Source of the DNA: Antilocapra americana
Lineage: Eukaryota; Chordata; Mammalia; Artiodactyla; Antilocapridae
Assembly: GCA_007570785.1 (NCBI GenBank)
Contig: ML664161.1
Coordinates: 806,060 to 870,059 of the forward strand
Length of the DNA stretch: 64,000 bases
Direction of reading: 5' to 3'
The notes under the pieces are model-generated. The model was not told where the DNA came from and searched no databases. It saw only the letters and a program-made list of their open reading frames with translations. The position numbers and the translations under genes were made by a program. Positions 22,651 through 35,451 of this stretch are shown here, piece by piece; position 1 is the stretch's first letter, and every line of letters starts with the position of its first letter.

Positions 22651-23374
22651 AAGAAGATACACATGAAGGACCCTGGAATAACAACACAATTACATTCTGT
22701 GAACTTTTGACCCAACTTTCCATGTCAGTGGATGTTAACCAGGGTAATTTTACTGAAAAATGAGTCATTATTTTGGATTATTAGACTTTGAAAAACTGAA
22801 CAAAAACTAATTTCTGACAACCAAGGATGCAAGTGTGGTCCATTACTCAGAATGAAAGCTTCTCTCTTGAACACAGAATTTTAACCAATATACACCTTGC
22901 ACTACATTAAATGAGATCTATATCTGAGCAGATTCCTGCAATAACTTCCAGATTTACAAAGTTAAAAGTAGGATGGAAAATTTAGCAAGCCAAGAACCTT
23001 AGAACTCTCTCCCTACCAAAAGAATAAAATGAAAGAAATTGTATGATTCCAAGGGCTGTAAAGAATTGGTACCACTATCAAAATTTTGAAAAATGTTTTT
23101 GTTATTATTTTCTAAAGATTTATTTCATTCCTTGAATATATTTTATAATTTGAACATAGATGAATTTTGAAGAAGATAAACGATTGTAATGAACTTAATA
23201 AAAGGAATACTTCTAATTGTTGTTTAGCTGCTGTTCCAAATGATATGTCCTTCTTGGAGTTTTTCAATACTCCACAGACTCTTGTACTTTGCATGCAGTT
23301 ATGCTCTGGCAAATGCTTGTTTTCTCCATGACAACAGCTCTCAAAGTGTAGATTGTAGGGCCTTGATAGGAGGG

Positions 23375-23376
<2 letters not shown>

Positions 23377-23408
<32 letters not shown>
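23377..23408. repeat. (GT)16 microsatellite
   Basis: Sixteen uninterrupted GT units. Long pure dinucleotide runs like this are usually polymorphic. Confidence 0.97.
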
Positions 23409-23411
<3 letters not shown>

Positions 23412-24849
23412 AGCTAAAGTGATTTATTACTTTTTATCTAATGTATAAGAATAATCAAGAAATCTGCCTTCTGAAATTTTTCCTGGGGATCTGTGAGGAC
23501 AAAACTATGGTTATACAATATAGAACATTTGCCTTTTTTAGTTTGGTGACATTTGCACAAATGATGCCTAAGAAATAGTGGGTAAAACTCTTGGTACATT
23601 AGCATCAATCATCCTACTGACCCTTAAAAGAGGGAGATTAATATGGTGCTTGAAGACAGGCTTGAATGTATCAATGCTTTGCAAGTTCCAAAGAAAATGA
23701 TGTTTAACCTTATATTTTGCTTCTATTTTTCACTTTTTTAAAAAGTTGTCCCTGAAATACACAAGAGATAGAGAGTCCCAAAGGCAAGAAATAAAGGGGC
23801 CTAAACACAGAAGAAAGAATATAATATAGTGGATATGATCTATTGAGACATTTTCTGAACATATAATTGAAAAAATGCACCAACAGATCCACTGTTTTCA
23901 AGAATCTCTAGGGTAACAGAGGTGAGTGGGAGGAAATGAAGATCTACCAAAAGCTGATTTCACTCCTGTAGGTTCTCTGACTTGGAAAGCTAGTTTTAAT
24001 GACACTCCAGAATTTTTAAATCACTAGGTAACACAGAGGAGTCCAGTTAAATGCTAAATTATTCCCTCATTTATAAAGCAGTATCATTACTTAATGTAAC
24101 TCTAGAATTGACTATATTTCAAATGCATCTACATTGATATACTCTTTCTTAATTCTTTGGTTAAAATGTGATACATAAAAGTATTAGTAAGTTTGGAATA
24201 TTCTTTCATCCTAGATTTAGAAAACAAGGAAGGCGTTTATATAGCTTTCCCACTAAATAATGGTAAAATATAAGTGCTTTGTAAAGTGATATTACTGACA
24301 GCAGAACAACACCTGGATATCTTCAAAGAGTGCAACTATTATTACTATTTAGTTTTTTTTCTTTTACTGAAGGATAATTGCTTTACAGAATTTTGTTGTT
24401 TTCTGTCACATCTTAACATAAATCAGCCATATGTATACATATATCTCCTCCTTTTTGAACCTCCCTCCCATCTCCCACCCCATCCCACCCTTGTAGATTG
24501 ATTCAGAGTCCTTATTTGAGTTTCCTGAGCCATACAGCCAATTCCCATTGGCTATATATTTTACATATGGTAATATAAGTTTCCATGTTACTATTTCCAT
24601 ACATCTCACCCTCTCCTCCCCTCTCCCGATGTCCCTAAGTCTATTTTCTATGTCTTTTTCTCCACTACTGTCCTGTAAATAAATTCTCCAGTACTACTTT
24701 TCTAGATTCCATATATACGCATTAGAATACAGTATTTATCTTTCCTTTGCTGACTCACTTAACTCCGTATAATAGGTTCTAGGTTCATCCACCTCATCAG
24801 AACTGACTCAAGTGCATTCCTTCTTGTGGCTGAGCAATAACAGTCCACT

Positions 24850-27800
24850 GTGTATATGTACCATACCTTCTTCATCCCTTCATCTGTCAATGGACATCTA
24901 GGTTACTTCCATGTTCTAGCTATTGTAAATAGTGTTGCAATGAACATTAGGATACATCTGTCTTTTTCAATCTTGATTTCCTCAGGGTATATGCCTAGGA
25001 GTGGGATTTCTGGGTCATATGTTGGTTTTATCCCTAGTTTTTAAGGAATCTCCATACCATCTCCCATAATGGCTGTATCAATTTACATTTCTCCCAACAG
25101 TGCAAGAGAGTTTCCTTTTCTCCACACCCTCTCCAGCATTTATTGTTTGTAGACTTTTTCATGACGGCCATTCTGACAGGTGTGAGGTAATATCTCATTG
25201 TAGTTTTAATTTGCATTTCTCTAATAATGAGCAATGTTGAGCATCTTTTCATGTGTTTGTTAGCCATCTGCATGTCTTCTTTGGAGAAATGTCTGTTTAG
25301 GTCTTTTCCCCACTTGATTGGGTTGTTTATTTGTTTGTTTTGATATTGAGTTGTATGAGCTGCTTGTATATTTTGAAAATTAATCCTTTGTTAGTTGTTT
25401 CATTTGCTAATGTTTTCTCCCATTCTGAGTGTTGTCTTTTCACCTTGCCTATAATTTCCATTGCTGTGCAAAAGCTTTTAAGTTTAATCAGGCCCCGCTT
25501 GTTTAATTTTGTTTTTATTTCCATTATTCTAAGAGGTGGATCATAGAGGATCTTGTTTTGATTTATATCATTGAGTGTTTTGTTTATGTTCTCCTCTAAG
25601 AGTTTTATAGTTTCTGGTCTTACATTTAGGTCTTTAATCAACGTTGAGTTTGTCTTTGTGCATGGTGTTAGGAAGTGTTCTGATTTCATTCTTTTACAGG
25701 TAGCTGTCCAGTTTTCCCAGCACCATTTATTGAAGAGGCTGTCTTTTCCCCATCGTATATTCTCGCCTCCTTTGTCAAAGATAAGGTGACCATAGGATCA
25801 TGGATTTATTTTGGGCTTTTTATCTTGCTCCATTGGTCTGTGTTTCTGTTTTTGTGCCAGTACCTTATTGTCATGATGACTGTCACTGTGTAGAATAATC
25901 TGAATTCAGGAAGGTTGATTCCTCCAGCTCCATTCTTCTTTCTCAAGACTATTTGGCTATTTGGGATCTTTTGTGATTTCATATGAATTGTGAAATTTTT
26001 TGTTCTATTTCTGTGAAAAATATTGCATTGAATTTGCAGATTGCATTTGGTAGCATAGTCATTTTCACAGTATTGATTCTTCCTACCCGGGAACATGGAA
26101 TATCTATCCATCTGACTATGTCATCTTTGATTTCTGTCATTAGTGTCTTATAGTTTTCTGTGTACAGTTCTTTTGTCTCCTTAGGTGAGTTTATTCCTAG
26201 ATATTTAATTCTTTTTTTTTCCCAAAGGTGAATAGGATTGATTCCTTAATTTCTCTTTCCAATTTTTCATTGTTAGTATATACAAATGCAAATTATTTCT
26301 GTGTATTGATTTTGTATCCTGAAACTTAGCTAAATTCAGTGATTAGCTCTAGTAATTTTCTGATATTATCTTTAGGTTTTTCTACTTAGAGTATCATGTC
26401 ACGTGCAAACAGTGAGAGCTTTACTTCTTTTCCAATCTGGATTCCTTTTATTTCTTTTTCTTCTCTAATCACTGTAGCTAAGACTTCCAGAACTACGTTG
26501 AATAATAGTGGTGAAACTGGGCATCCTTGTCTTGTTCCTAATCAGTTTTTCACCATTGAGAATAATGTTTGCTGTAGGCTTATCATATATGGCCTTTACT
26601 GTGTTGAAGTAGGTTCTTTCTATGCCCATTTTCTGAAGTTTTAAGCAAAATTGGGTGCCGGATTTTTTCAAAGGCTTTTTCTGCATCTATTGAGATTAAT
26701 ATATGATTTTCATCTTTCAATTTGTTAATATGATGTATCATATGGATTTATTTGTATATATTGAAGAATCCTTGCATCCCTAGAAGAAACACAACTTGAT
26801 CATGGTTTATGAGCTTTTTGATGTATTGCAGAACTATGCTAAAATATTGTTGAGAATATTTGCCTCTATGTTCTTCAGTGATATTGGCCTGTAGTTTTCT
26901 TTCTTGTGTGTCTGGTTTTGGAACTAAGGTGATGGTGGCCTCATAGAATGGATTTGGAAGTGTCCTTTCCTCTGTAATTTTTTGAAAGAGTTTTAGCAGG
27001 AGAGGCATTAGCTCTTCTCTAACTGTTTGATAGAATCCTCCTGTGAAGCCATCTAGTCCTGGACTTTTGTTTTCTGGGAGATGTTTGACCACAGCTTCAA
27101 TTTCATTGCTTGAACTGGGCTATTCATAATTTCTATTTCTTCCTGGTTCAGTCTTGGAAGATTGAACTTTCTAGGAATCTGTCCACTTATTTCAGGTTAT
27201 CCATTTTATTGGCATATGGTTGATCATAATAGTCTCTTATAATCCTTTGTATTTCTGCATTGTCTGTTGTAACCTCTCCTTTTTCATTTCTAGTTTTGTT
27301 GATTCGACTTTTCTCTCTTTTTGATAAGTCTGATGAGTCTGACTTTCTTGATGAGTATGACCAAAGGTTCGTCAATTTTATCTTCTCAAAGAACCAGCTT
27401 TTAGTTTTATTAATCTTTACTATTGTTTCTTTCATTTATTTTTCACTTATTTCTGCTCAGATCTTTATGATTTCTTTTCTTCTACTAATTCTGGAACTTT
27501 TTTGTTCTTCTTTTTCCAGTTGTTTTAGGTGTGAAATTAGATTGTCTATTTGATGTTTTTCTTGTTTCTTGAGGTAGGATTGTGTTGCTATTAGCTTCCC
27601 TCTTAGAACTGCTTTTGCTGCATCTCATAGGTTTTATGTTGTCATGTTTTCATTGTCCTTTGTTTCTAGAAACTTTTTGATTTCCATTTTGATTTCTTCA
27701 GTAACTTGTTGTTATTTAGAAACGTGTTGTTTAATCTCCTGTGTTTGTGTTTCTTACCGTTTTTTTTTTTCTTGTAATTGATATCTGGCCTCATAGTGTT

Positions 27801-28395
27801 ATGATCAGAGAAGATGCTTGGTATGATTTAAACTTTCCTAAATTTACTGAGGTTTGATTTGTGACCCAAGATGTGATCTATCCTGGAGAATGTTCCATGT
27901 GTACTTGAGAAGAAGATGCATTCTTCTGCATTTGGATGGAATGTCCTGAAGATATCAATGAGATCCATCTCATCTAATGTGTCATTTAAGATTTGTGTTT
28001 CCTTATTAATATTATATTTTGATGATCTGTCCATTGAAGAGTGGGGTGTAAAAGACTCCTGCTTTTATGAGGAGTCATTATGTCTTTCTCTCGGATTTAT
28101 CCTTTATCATTATGTAGTGTCCATCTTTGTCTCTTGTAATCTTTTTTATTTTAAGTTCTATTTTGCCTGATATGAGGATTGCTACTACATCTTTATTGTG
28201 CTTCCCTTTTGCATGGAATATATTTTTCCATCCTCTCACTTTCAGTATATATGTGTCTTTCAGTCTGAAATGGGTTTCTGGTAGACAGCATATATATGGG
28301 TCTTGTTTTTGTATCCATTCTGTCAGTCTATGTCTTTTGGTTGGAGCATGTAATGTATTTAAAGTAATTATGGATATATATGTTCCTATTGCCAT
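24850..28395 (-). pseudogene. L1 ORF2 pseudogene (endonuclease, RT, C-terminal knuckle)
   Basis: Fragments of the frame can be followed along the minus strand. The N-terminal endonuclease begins near 28395 with Ile-Thr-Leu-Asn, then Thr-Lys-Arg-His-Arg-Leu-Thr-Glu-Trp-Ile-Gln-Lys-Gln-Asp-Pro, and later Thr-Phe-Ser-Arg-Ile-Asp-His-Ile-Leu-Gly-His-Lys (about 27870). The RT domain follows, with Lys-Ser-Pro-Gly-Leu-Asp-Gly-Phe at about 27050. The RT active-site motif at 26398-26409 reads Phe-Ala-Arg-Asp instead of Phe-Ala-Asp-Asp. The cysteine-rich C-terminus (Cys-Trp-Arg-Gly-Cys) lies near 25130. Many stops and frame shifts separate these pieces. The catalytic substitution alone would abolish reverse transcription. 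Confidence 0.9.
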
Positions 28396-28399
28396 TTTC

Positions 28400-29350
28400 T
28401 TAATTGTTTGAGGTTGATTTTGTGGATCTTTTTTCCTTCTCTTGTATTTCTTGACTATATAAGTCCTTTAACATTTGTAATAAACCTGGTTTGGTGGTAC
28501 TGCATTCTCCTAACTTATGCTTGTCGGAAAAGCTTTTTATTTCTTCCTCAATTTTGAATGAGATCCTGGTCAGGTATAGCAATCTTGGTTATAGATTTTT
28601 TCCTCTCAGTACTTTAAATATATCCTGTCATTCCCTTCTGGACTGCAGAGTTTCTGCTGAAAGATCAGCTGTTAAATGTATGGATTTCCCTTGTATATTA
28701 CTTACTGCTTTTCCCTTGCTGCTTTTAATATTATTTTTTTTTATGTTTAGTCTTTGTTAGTTTGATTAATATGTGTCTTGGCATGTTTCTCCTTGGTTTA
28801 ATCCTGTATGGAACTCTTTGTGCCCCTTGGACTTCATTGACTATTTCCATTTCCATGGTGGGGTAATTTTCAACTATAATCTCTTCAAAAATTTTCTCAT
28901 ACCCTTTCTTTTTCTCTTCTTCTTCTGGGACCCTTATAATTTGAATGTTGGTGCATTAGATATTGTCCCAGAAGTCTCTGAGACTATTCTCAGTTCTTTT
29001 CATTCTTTTTACTTTATTCTGCTCTTCAGAAGTTATTTCCACCATTCTGTCTTCTAGCTCACTGATTCATTTTTCTGCTTCTGATATTCTGGTATCCAGG
29101 GTCTTTTTAATTTCAGTAATTATGTTGTTTGTCTCTGTATGTTTATTCTTTAATTCTTCTAGGTCTTTGTTAATTGATTCTTGCATTTCTCCATTTTGTT
29201 TTCAACATTCTTGGTCATTTTTACTATCACTATTCTGAATATTTATTCATGTAGTTTGCCTATTTCCCCTTCATTTATTTGGATTCTGTGTTTCTAATTT
29301 GTTTTTTCATTTGTGTAGTATTTCTTTGCCTTTTTATTTGAGGTCTCATT
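28400..29350 (-). pseudogene. L1 ORF1 pseudogene
   Basis: The C-terminal domain is clear on the minus strand at 28400-28582: Ala/Thr-Arg-Ile-Ser-Phe-Lys-Ile-Glu-Glu-Glu-Ile-Lys-Ser-Phe, then Thr-Thr-Lys-Pro. Upstream (28600-28950) decayed RNA-recognition-motif sequence follows. From 28950 to about 29330 the antisense of a Lys/Glu-rich coiled coil is visible ('tttaattcttctaggtcttt' pattern). ORF1p is the RNA-binding trimeric chaperone of L1. This copy is interrupted repeatedly and cannot make protein. Confidence 0.85.
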
Positions 29351-29869
29351 TTCCTAGGCTCCAAGGTTGAGTTATTTCTTCCTTTTGGTTTCTGCCCTCC
29401 TAAATTTGGTCCAATTTTACAACATTTCTTGTGTAAGCTTTATGTAGAGTCAGATTTGTGCTGAGTTTTGTTTGTTTGTTTTTCCTCTGATGGGCAAGGC
29501 TGAATGAGGTGGTAATCCTCTCTGCTAATGATTTGGTTTGTATTTTTGTTTTGTTTTTTGTTTAGCTGAGCTGTCCTGCACAGGGTGCTACTGGTTTTTT
29601 GGTGATGCCAGGTCTTGTACTCAAGTGGTTTCCTTAGTGTGAGTTCTTACTATTTGATACTCCCTAGGGTTAGTTCTCTGGTAATTTAGGGCCTTGGAGT
29701 CAGTGTTACCACTCCAAAAGAGCAGGGCTTGATATCTGGTCAGGAAGAAGATTCCACAAGTGGTTTGTTATGGCATTACAGGAAATTAAAACAAATATCC
29801 AAAAATGAGAAATCAAAGATAAACCCCAGACAAATGGCAGTTACAAAATCAGGCAAATAATGATTAAAA

Positions 29870-31080
29870 TAATGTAGTATACACATATACACCCATATGG
29901 AAAGTCAAAACAGTCCAACACAAACAAAGTGCAGTAGATTGACCCAGCAAACAAAGGAAATCAGAAATATTTATCAGATAAGAACAAAACTAGCTAAAGC
30001 ACAGACCAAAACAAAAATAAAGCAAGGAGCTAAGTGGGGAATAAAACAGTGAAACAAAACTAACAAATATGTTGAGAGGAAAGATAAGAAAGGAAAAAAG
30101 GAAGAATAGATATGCAATGTTAAATAAAGGTAGATGAAGAATATTTATATTCATGAAGTTTAACTGCAAGGGAAAGAACAGTAGGAAAGGCAAACAAAGG
30201 AATAAATGCAGAAAAATATGGGTTTAAAAATGTATAAATTAAAATTTTAAAAAAGAGAATAGAAAAAAAAAAGAAAAAGGAAGATGAAAGATTTAAAAAA
30301 ATGGAAAATTCAATAGAATTGTAAAAGCCCAACACAAAGGCAGAAGTTTATAACAACAATAAAAAATGTAACTGAAGATACACATATACAAGAACAGACA
30401 TAATCAAAATCAAAACATTCCAACAAAAATAAAGTACAATAGATTAACCTGGCAAACAAAGGAAACCAAACATTATATCTACCAGTTAAGAACAAAACTA
30501 ACTAAAGCATAAACTTGAAAACAAAACTAAAGCAAGATGTCCATTGGGGAATAAGGTATTGAAAATAAAACTAACAAATATGTTGAGAGGAAAGGAAAGA
30601 AAGAATAGATATGCAAAGTTAAATAAAGGTAGATAATAAAGAAGATTTCTATACATTAAAGATTAACTGCAAGTGGAAAAGAACAGTAGGAAAAACAAAA
30701 GTGAAGTTGCTCAGTCGTGTCCAACTCTTTGCGACCCCATGGACTGTAGTCTACCAGCCTTGTCTGTCCATGGGATTTTCCAGGCAAGAGTACTGGAGTG
30801 GGTTTCCATCTCCTTCTCCAGGGTATCTTCCTGACCCAGGGATTGAACTTGGGTCTCCCGCATTGCAAATAGACACTTTAACCTATGAGCCACCAGGGAA
30901 GCCCCAGGAAAAGCAAACAAGTATATAAATGTAGAAAAGATAACAACAGTTTTAATAATTAAAAAAGAAAAAAAGACAAAAAAAAAAAAAGGAAAACTCC
31001 ACAGAACTGCCAAAGCCCAATATAGTGGCAGAGGTTTATAACAACAATGAAAAACGTGACTGAGGGGGAAAAAAAAAAAG
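29870..31080 (-). repeat. Tandem monomers in the L1 5' UTR
   Basis: The plus strand shows an A-rich unit twice. 'acacatatacacccatatgg' at 29881 recurs at 30379, 'aacaaatatgttgagaggaa' at about 30062 recurs at about 30573, and 'aataaaggtagat' at about 30124 recurs at about 30623. The phrase 'tttataacaacaataaaaaa' at 30347 returns as 'tttataacaacaatgaaaaa' at 31035. The unit is about 0.48-0.5 kb once the nested SINE is subtracted. Tandem 5' UTR monomers often carry promoter activity in L1 families (family knowledge). Confidence 0.82.
30700..30905 (-). mobile_element. Bov-tA SINE nested in the L1 5' UTR monomer
   Basis: Minus-strand tRNA head ('ggggcttccctggtggctca') and body ending 'gacacgactgagcaacttc'. 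Target duplication 'aggaaaaacaaa' (30688-30699) and 'aggaaaagcaaa' (30906-30917), one mismatch. Confidence 0.94.
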
Positions 31081-31739
31081 AGGCTCAAAAATTTAATTAG
31101 ATTTCATAAGGGCAATAAAATTTAAAACTACAACAGGGGTTAGCGGGGGGGAAGAAAAATCCAAAAGAATCTATAGAACAAGTCAAAACATAAGAATAAT
31201 GAATATTTTTCTTGAGTCACAGCTGTCAGTATCCTTTCCCTCACTGGGAGTCATAGTCCACTCATCTCCCTAGGATGCCCTCCAACACTGTGTTGGTCTC
31301 TGGACCTGCTGTGAGGGCAGCTCATATTCTAATCTAGTCCTACTTCTGTCTGTTCTTGTCTCTAGTGTCCATGGCTATCAGAACTAGTGTGTTTTCTTTT
31401 GTGGGAGTGCTCAGTGTTTTTTTTTTTTTTATATATATATTCTGTAGACACAAAGTCTGCCTAGTTGATCTTGTGGATTTAATCTGCATGGTGGATTTAA
31501 TCTACAGCTGGTGGGAATGTTTTGCATCTTCTTCCTTAGCCACACTGTCCCTGGGTATCAATTGTGGTTGTATTTCCACCTCTGCATGTGAGTTGTCCAC
31601 TGGGATTTGCTCCTGAGGCTGCCGTGTAGGTCTTGAGTGTTCCCCTGTGAGGGCCAGGTGTGGAGGTGGTGCAGCTGCTTATTTTGTGGGGATTCTGGCA
31701 GCACCAGGTACTCAGGGGAGCTGGTGGCTAGGGTAGCAG

Positions 31740-31880
31740 GAAATATAGTGCTCTAGAAGGATATGGTAACCAGTATTGGCAAATATGCTTCAGTTTTACC
31801 TGGAGAATCCCACTGAAAGAAGTCTGGCAGGGCACAGTCTACAGGGCCACAAAGAGTTGACACGACTGAAGTGACCCTGC
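31740..31880 (+). repeat. Bov-tA/BovB-like segment inside the L1 5' UTR
   Basis: The plus strand reads 'acctggagaatcccactgaa', 'ctggcagggcacagtctaca', 'gggccacaaagagttgacac' and 'gactgaagtgaccctgcaca', which parallels the body of Bov-tA/BOV-A2. No tRNA head, no tail and no target duplication are visible, so it looks like an integral piece of this L1 5' UTR rather than a separate insertion. Confidence 0.65.
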
Positions 31881-32953
31881 ACACATAGATGTACGAATTT
31901 TTTGTATGTGCCTGTGGCACCTCTGACCCCTAAGAACTGAGTGTGATGGTGGTGCAGCTGCTTGGCTTGCTGGGACCCTGGCAGCACAGAGTGTGCAGGG
32001 ACATGGGCTGCCTCTTCCCCAGGAGTTATGGCCCTATCAGAGTCTTTTTTTGAGCCTCTTGTAGCTGGCAAATCACAAGGCCTCTTTGGTCAATCTTTTT
32101 CCCCTTTCAGGCACTGAGAGGGCTCTCTTATCTGGGGTCCTTTTTCGGTGCATTAGGCATATAGAGGCAGCCCCCTGGCTGGCATCCTATCCTGTAGATT
32201 GGCATATCAAGCACTTAAAGGGGCACCCTGGGTGGGGTCCTACTCTAGTTCAGGGTGTTGGACATTTGATGGGCCATCCTCTCTATTGTTCAGCTGCTAA
32301 TGCCGGCGTGTGGGGAGAGGGAGGTTATGGTGATGGCTCCACTCCCTATACATGACTCGTGGGTATTGCCTTGCTTCCATGGCTGCCCCGTTTTCCTCCA
32401 CAGGCATTTTCTACCACAGTCTCCTCCCTCACATCTCCTTGATTTGTCTCTCTGCCGTCAACAGCAGCCCTCGCCCTGGGATTGCTCCAACCTAAACAAT
32501 TCCTAAACTCCAGCTACCAGCTGCTGTGCCTTTGAGGGGACCTGCATCCCTGTCCGGGATATGTATGACTGTGGCAAGGACTAATTCTGATTTCATTCAG
32601 GCTGCCACAAATCAGCTGTTTCACTCTCAGCCTTAAATGTTTCTCCTCTGACTCAGACAGTTGCCTCCACGTAGGGATTGAGCCCTGCTTCAGTTCCCCC
32701 ACACACTGAGGGCAGGTCCAATCCTACCAACACTCCTGTTTTTCCCCCTAGTTCCTTCATCCTACCAAGTTTTGCAGGGTTCTGTATATTTTCTTCTGCT
32801 GGTCAGGTACTCCTATCCACTCTCAGCTGGTATTCTGCATGAACTTGTGTCTGAAGGTGTATTCCTGATGTATCCATGGAGAGAGACGTGTTCCACATGC
32901 ATCTACTCCTCCGCATCTTGTTCTTTCCCAGTATTTAAGATTTTATTGCTATT

Positions 32954-33290
32954 ATATTAGAGTACTTGTTGAAATGGAATAATAAGATAAATTTACTCAA
33001 TTTAGCTATTTTATGTTTTTAGGAAAGTTAAAAGTTTTTAGATTTTCCACACTTCCTTTATAACTTAAAATAATAATTGCTTTATATCATTTAGCATGTA
33101 AATTTATTTTGGAATAATTATATGGTTTTTTTGACATTATCAAACTCAATTCATTTATTTCTTCTACTAAAAATAAGAGCTGTGAACTATTACCTTATGG
33201 GATTATTTAAGAAATATTAAATTAATACTTATGTATAAAAATGTATATTTTCAGGAGAAAGTTTTATTTTTTGTATTCTAAAAATTGTTT
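32954..33290. other. Non-coding DNA between two L1 copies
   Basis: AT-rich, nothing recognised. Confidence 0.5.
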
Positions 33291-35451
33291 TAGGATAGCT
33301 TCAAAAATAATCATGTGTACATTGATTTATCTAAGGTAAATACCAAAGGGGATAACTGCTAGGTTGCATGGTAGTTGCATGTTTGATATAAGAATCTACC
33401 AAACTTCTTCAGAGAGCCTATACTTTGACAAGCTCATCAGCAGTGTATGAGTGATCATTTCTTCATATCCACTCCAACATTAGGTTTTCACTTTTTTTTT
33501 TTCATTTTAACCATTCTGATAGACATATAATGATTTTATACTGTGGTTTTAATTTGCACTTCCCTAATATCTAGTGATGTTCAACATCTTTTCTTGTAGT
33601 TATTTTGCATCTGTGTATCTTATTCGGTAAAATATCTCTTTATACTTTTTGTTCATTTTCTAGGTGGGGTTTTTGTTGTTTGTTTTAGTGTTCGGATTTG
33701 AGAGTTCTTTATGCATTATAGATACCAGTCCTTTGTCAGATATATGTGATTTGCAAATTTATTCTCCCAGTCTATGGTTAATATTCATCATTTTTTCAGT
33801 GTCAAGATTTTTTAATCTTTGTTAAGTCCAATTTGTCAATTTTTGCTTTGATGAATCATATTTTGGAGTCAAAATTATATACTTTTTGTCTCACCCTAGA
33901 TACCAAGGATTTTCTCCAACTTTATTTTTTTTGTTTATTTATTTGCTTTTGGTTATTTGCTTTTATTTTTCCTTATGAAAGTGCAATGGCTCCAGTACCA
34001 TTAGTTCAGAAGACTATCTTTCCCATTTGAATTATGTTTGAACCTTTGACAAAAACCAGCTGTGCCTATTTGTGTAGATATATTTCTGGATTCTTAATTC
34101 TAGTCCATTGTTCTATGTGCAAATCCCTCCAGCAATACAATAGAGTCTTGATTATTATAGCCATATAATAAGTTATGAAATCTAGTAGATTGACTATACT
34201 CAACTTGTTCTTTTCCAAAATTGTTTCTGTTACTTCCTTTGCTTTTCCATATAAATCTAAAAAATATTTATCCATAATTTAAAGGTCTTACTGAGATTTT
34301 GATTAAAAAATGTCTTAAACTTTTATATGACTTAGAGAACATTGGCATCTTCATCATTTTTTACAGTACCATCCATAGGCACATGATCTTCATCTATTCA
34401 AATTTTCTTGAGTCTCTCAACACCAGTGTTTTATAGTTTTCTGTATATAAATTATTTAAATATTAGAATTTCCCCTACTTTTCTTTGAGTGTATGTATCT
34501 GGTAACACATTGATAGCTTAAGTTGCATGTGCTCAGTGCTATTATCTAGAAATACAGTTGTTTTTATGTTTACTTTAGTATTTAGAAATATAATGTATAT
34601 TTATTTTGTATCTTTAAACTTACTCAGCTATTACTTCTAGTAGATCCTTACAAATTCTTAAGGGTTTTCTACACAAACAATAACTTCATCTCAAAATAAG
34701 GAAAACATATTTTTTTCTTTTCTGATTCTGGTAATATGATTTTTATTTTATTTTTTACCTATTGCACTGCCTAGAAATTGCAGCACTGTAGTAAATAAGA
34801 ATGGTGAGAGTGGAGTTTCAGATATTAAGGGGAAAGACATTCTGTCTTTCACTATTGAGTACAGTTAATGGTATATTTTATTTAGATATTAGTTACAAAT
34901 ATGAAGTTCTCTTCTATTCCTGTTTTTTGGAGATTTTTTTTTAAACATGGACGTTTTCTAAAATTTTTTGATTATTTTCTGCATTGTTCAACAGGATTAT
35001 GTAATTTTTATTAGCATCTTAATAACATGTATTACACTGACTGTTATTGAATAGTGAACCAGGCTGGTCTCAAAAAAAATAAACTCCATTTGTTCATGAA
35101 GTGTAGTTATTTTGTATATTGCTGTATTCTGGTGATATTTTTCTGATGGCTTTGCTTTTATGTTCATGAGAGTTATTGGTCTGTAGTTTTCTTACTTTAC
35201 ACTAACATGGACTGTTTTTGGTATTAGGGTCACATAGCAATTACTTGGAAAGTGTTCTCTAAACTTCGATTTCTAGGAAGAGATGTGAAGAATTTGTGTT
35301 AACTTTTCCTTAAACTTTTGAAAGAATATTCCAGTGTATGCATTTGGGCCAAGAGATTGTATTTTTTTTTTTAAAGAAATTTTCTAAGTCAGGAGTTTAA
35401 TTTCTTCAATAGTTATAGGTCAATTAAAATTATCTCTTTCATATTGTATGT

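Larger units (their letters stand above)
20863..24338. other. Long unique stretch with small local duplications and a microsatellite
   Basis: No gene or dispersed repeat recognised. It contains an imperfect tandem duplication at 20893-20950, a perfect 20-bp tandem duplication at 22611-22650, and a GT microsatellite at 23377-23408. Short open frames (22166-23901) carry no motif and overlap on both strands. Confidence 0.5.
24350..32942 (-). mobile_element. Near-full-length L1, degraded, minus strand
   Basis: Read from the right: 5' end with an 'aagatg cggaggag' YY1-like start (plus-strand 32904-32920), a long GC-rich 5' UTR (31180-32942), tandem A-rich monomers (29870-31080), ORF1 (about 28400-29350), ORF2 (about 24850-28395), and a 3' UTR and tail (24350-24850). 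Order and orientation are complete for an L1. Total length is about 8.6 kb including a nested Bov-tA. A possible decayed target duplication is 'ttattactatt' (24339-24349) and 'ttattgctatt' (32943-32953), 10 of 11 identical. Both frames are shattered by stops and frameshifts, so it is an old, inactive copy. Confidence 0.88.

Noticed and set aside
29870..31080. Regular A-rich repeats as a satellite or CRISPR-like array
   Set aside because: There are only two long monomers, inside an L1 5' UTR, with no spacer structure.
32086..32506. Overlapping frames in a GC-richer segment, resembling exons
   Set aside because: They lie in the 5' UTR of the minus-strand L1, antisense to it, and lack splice context.
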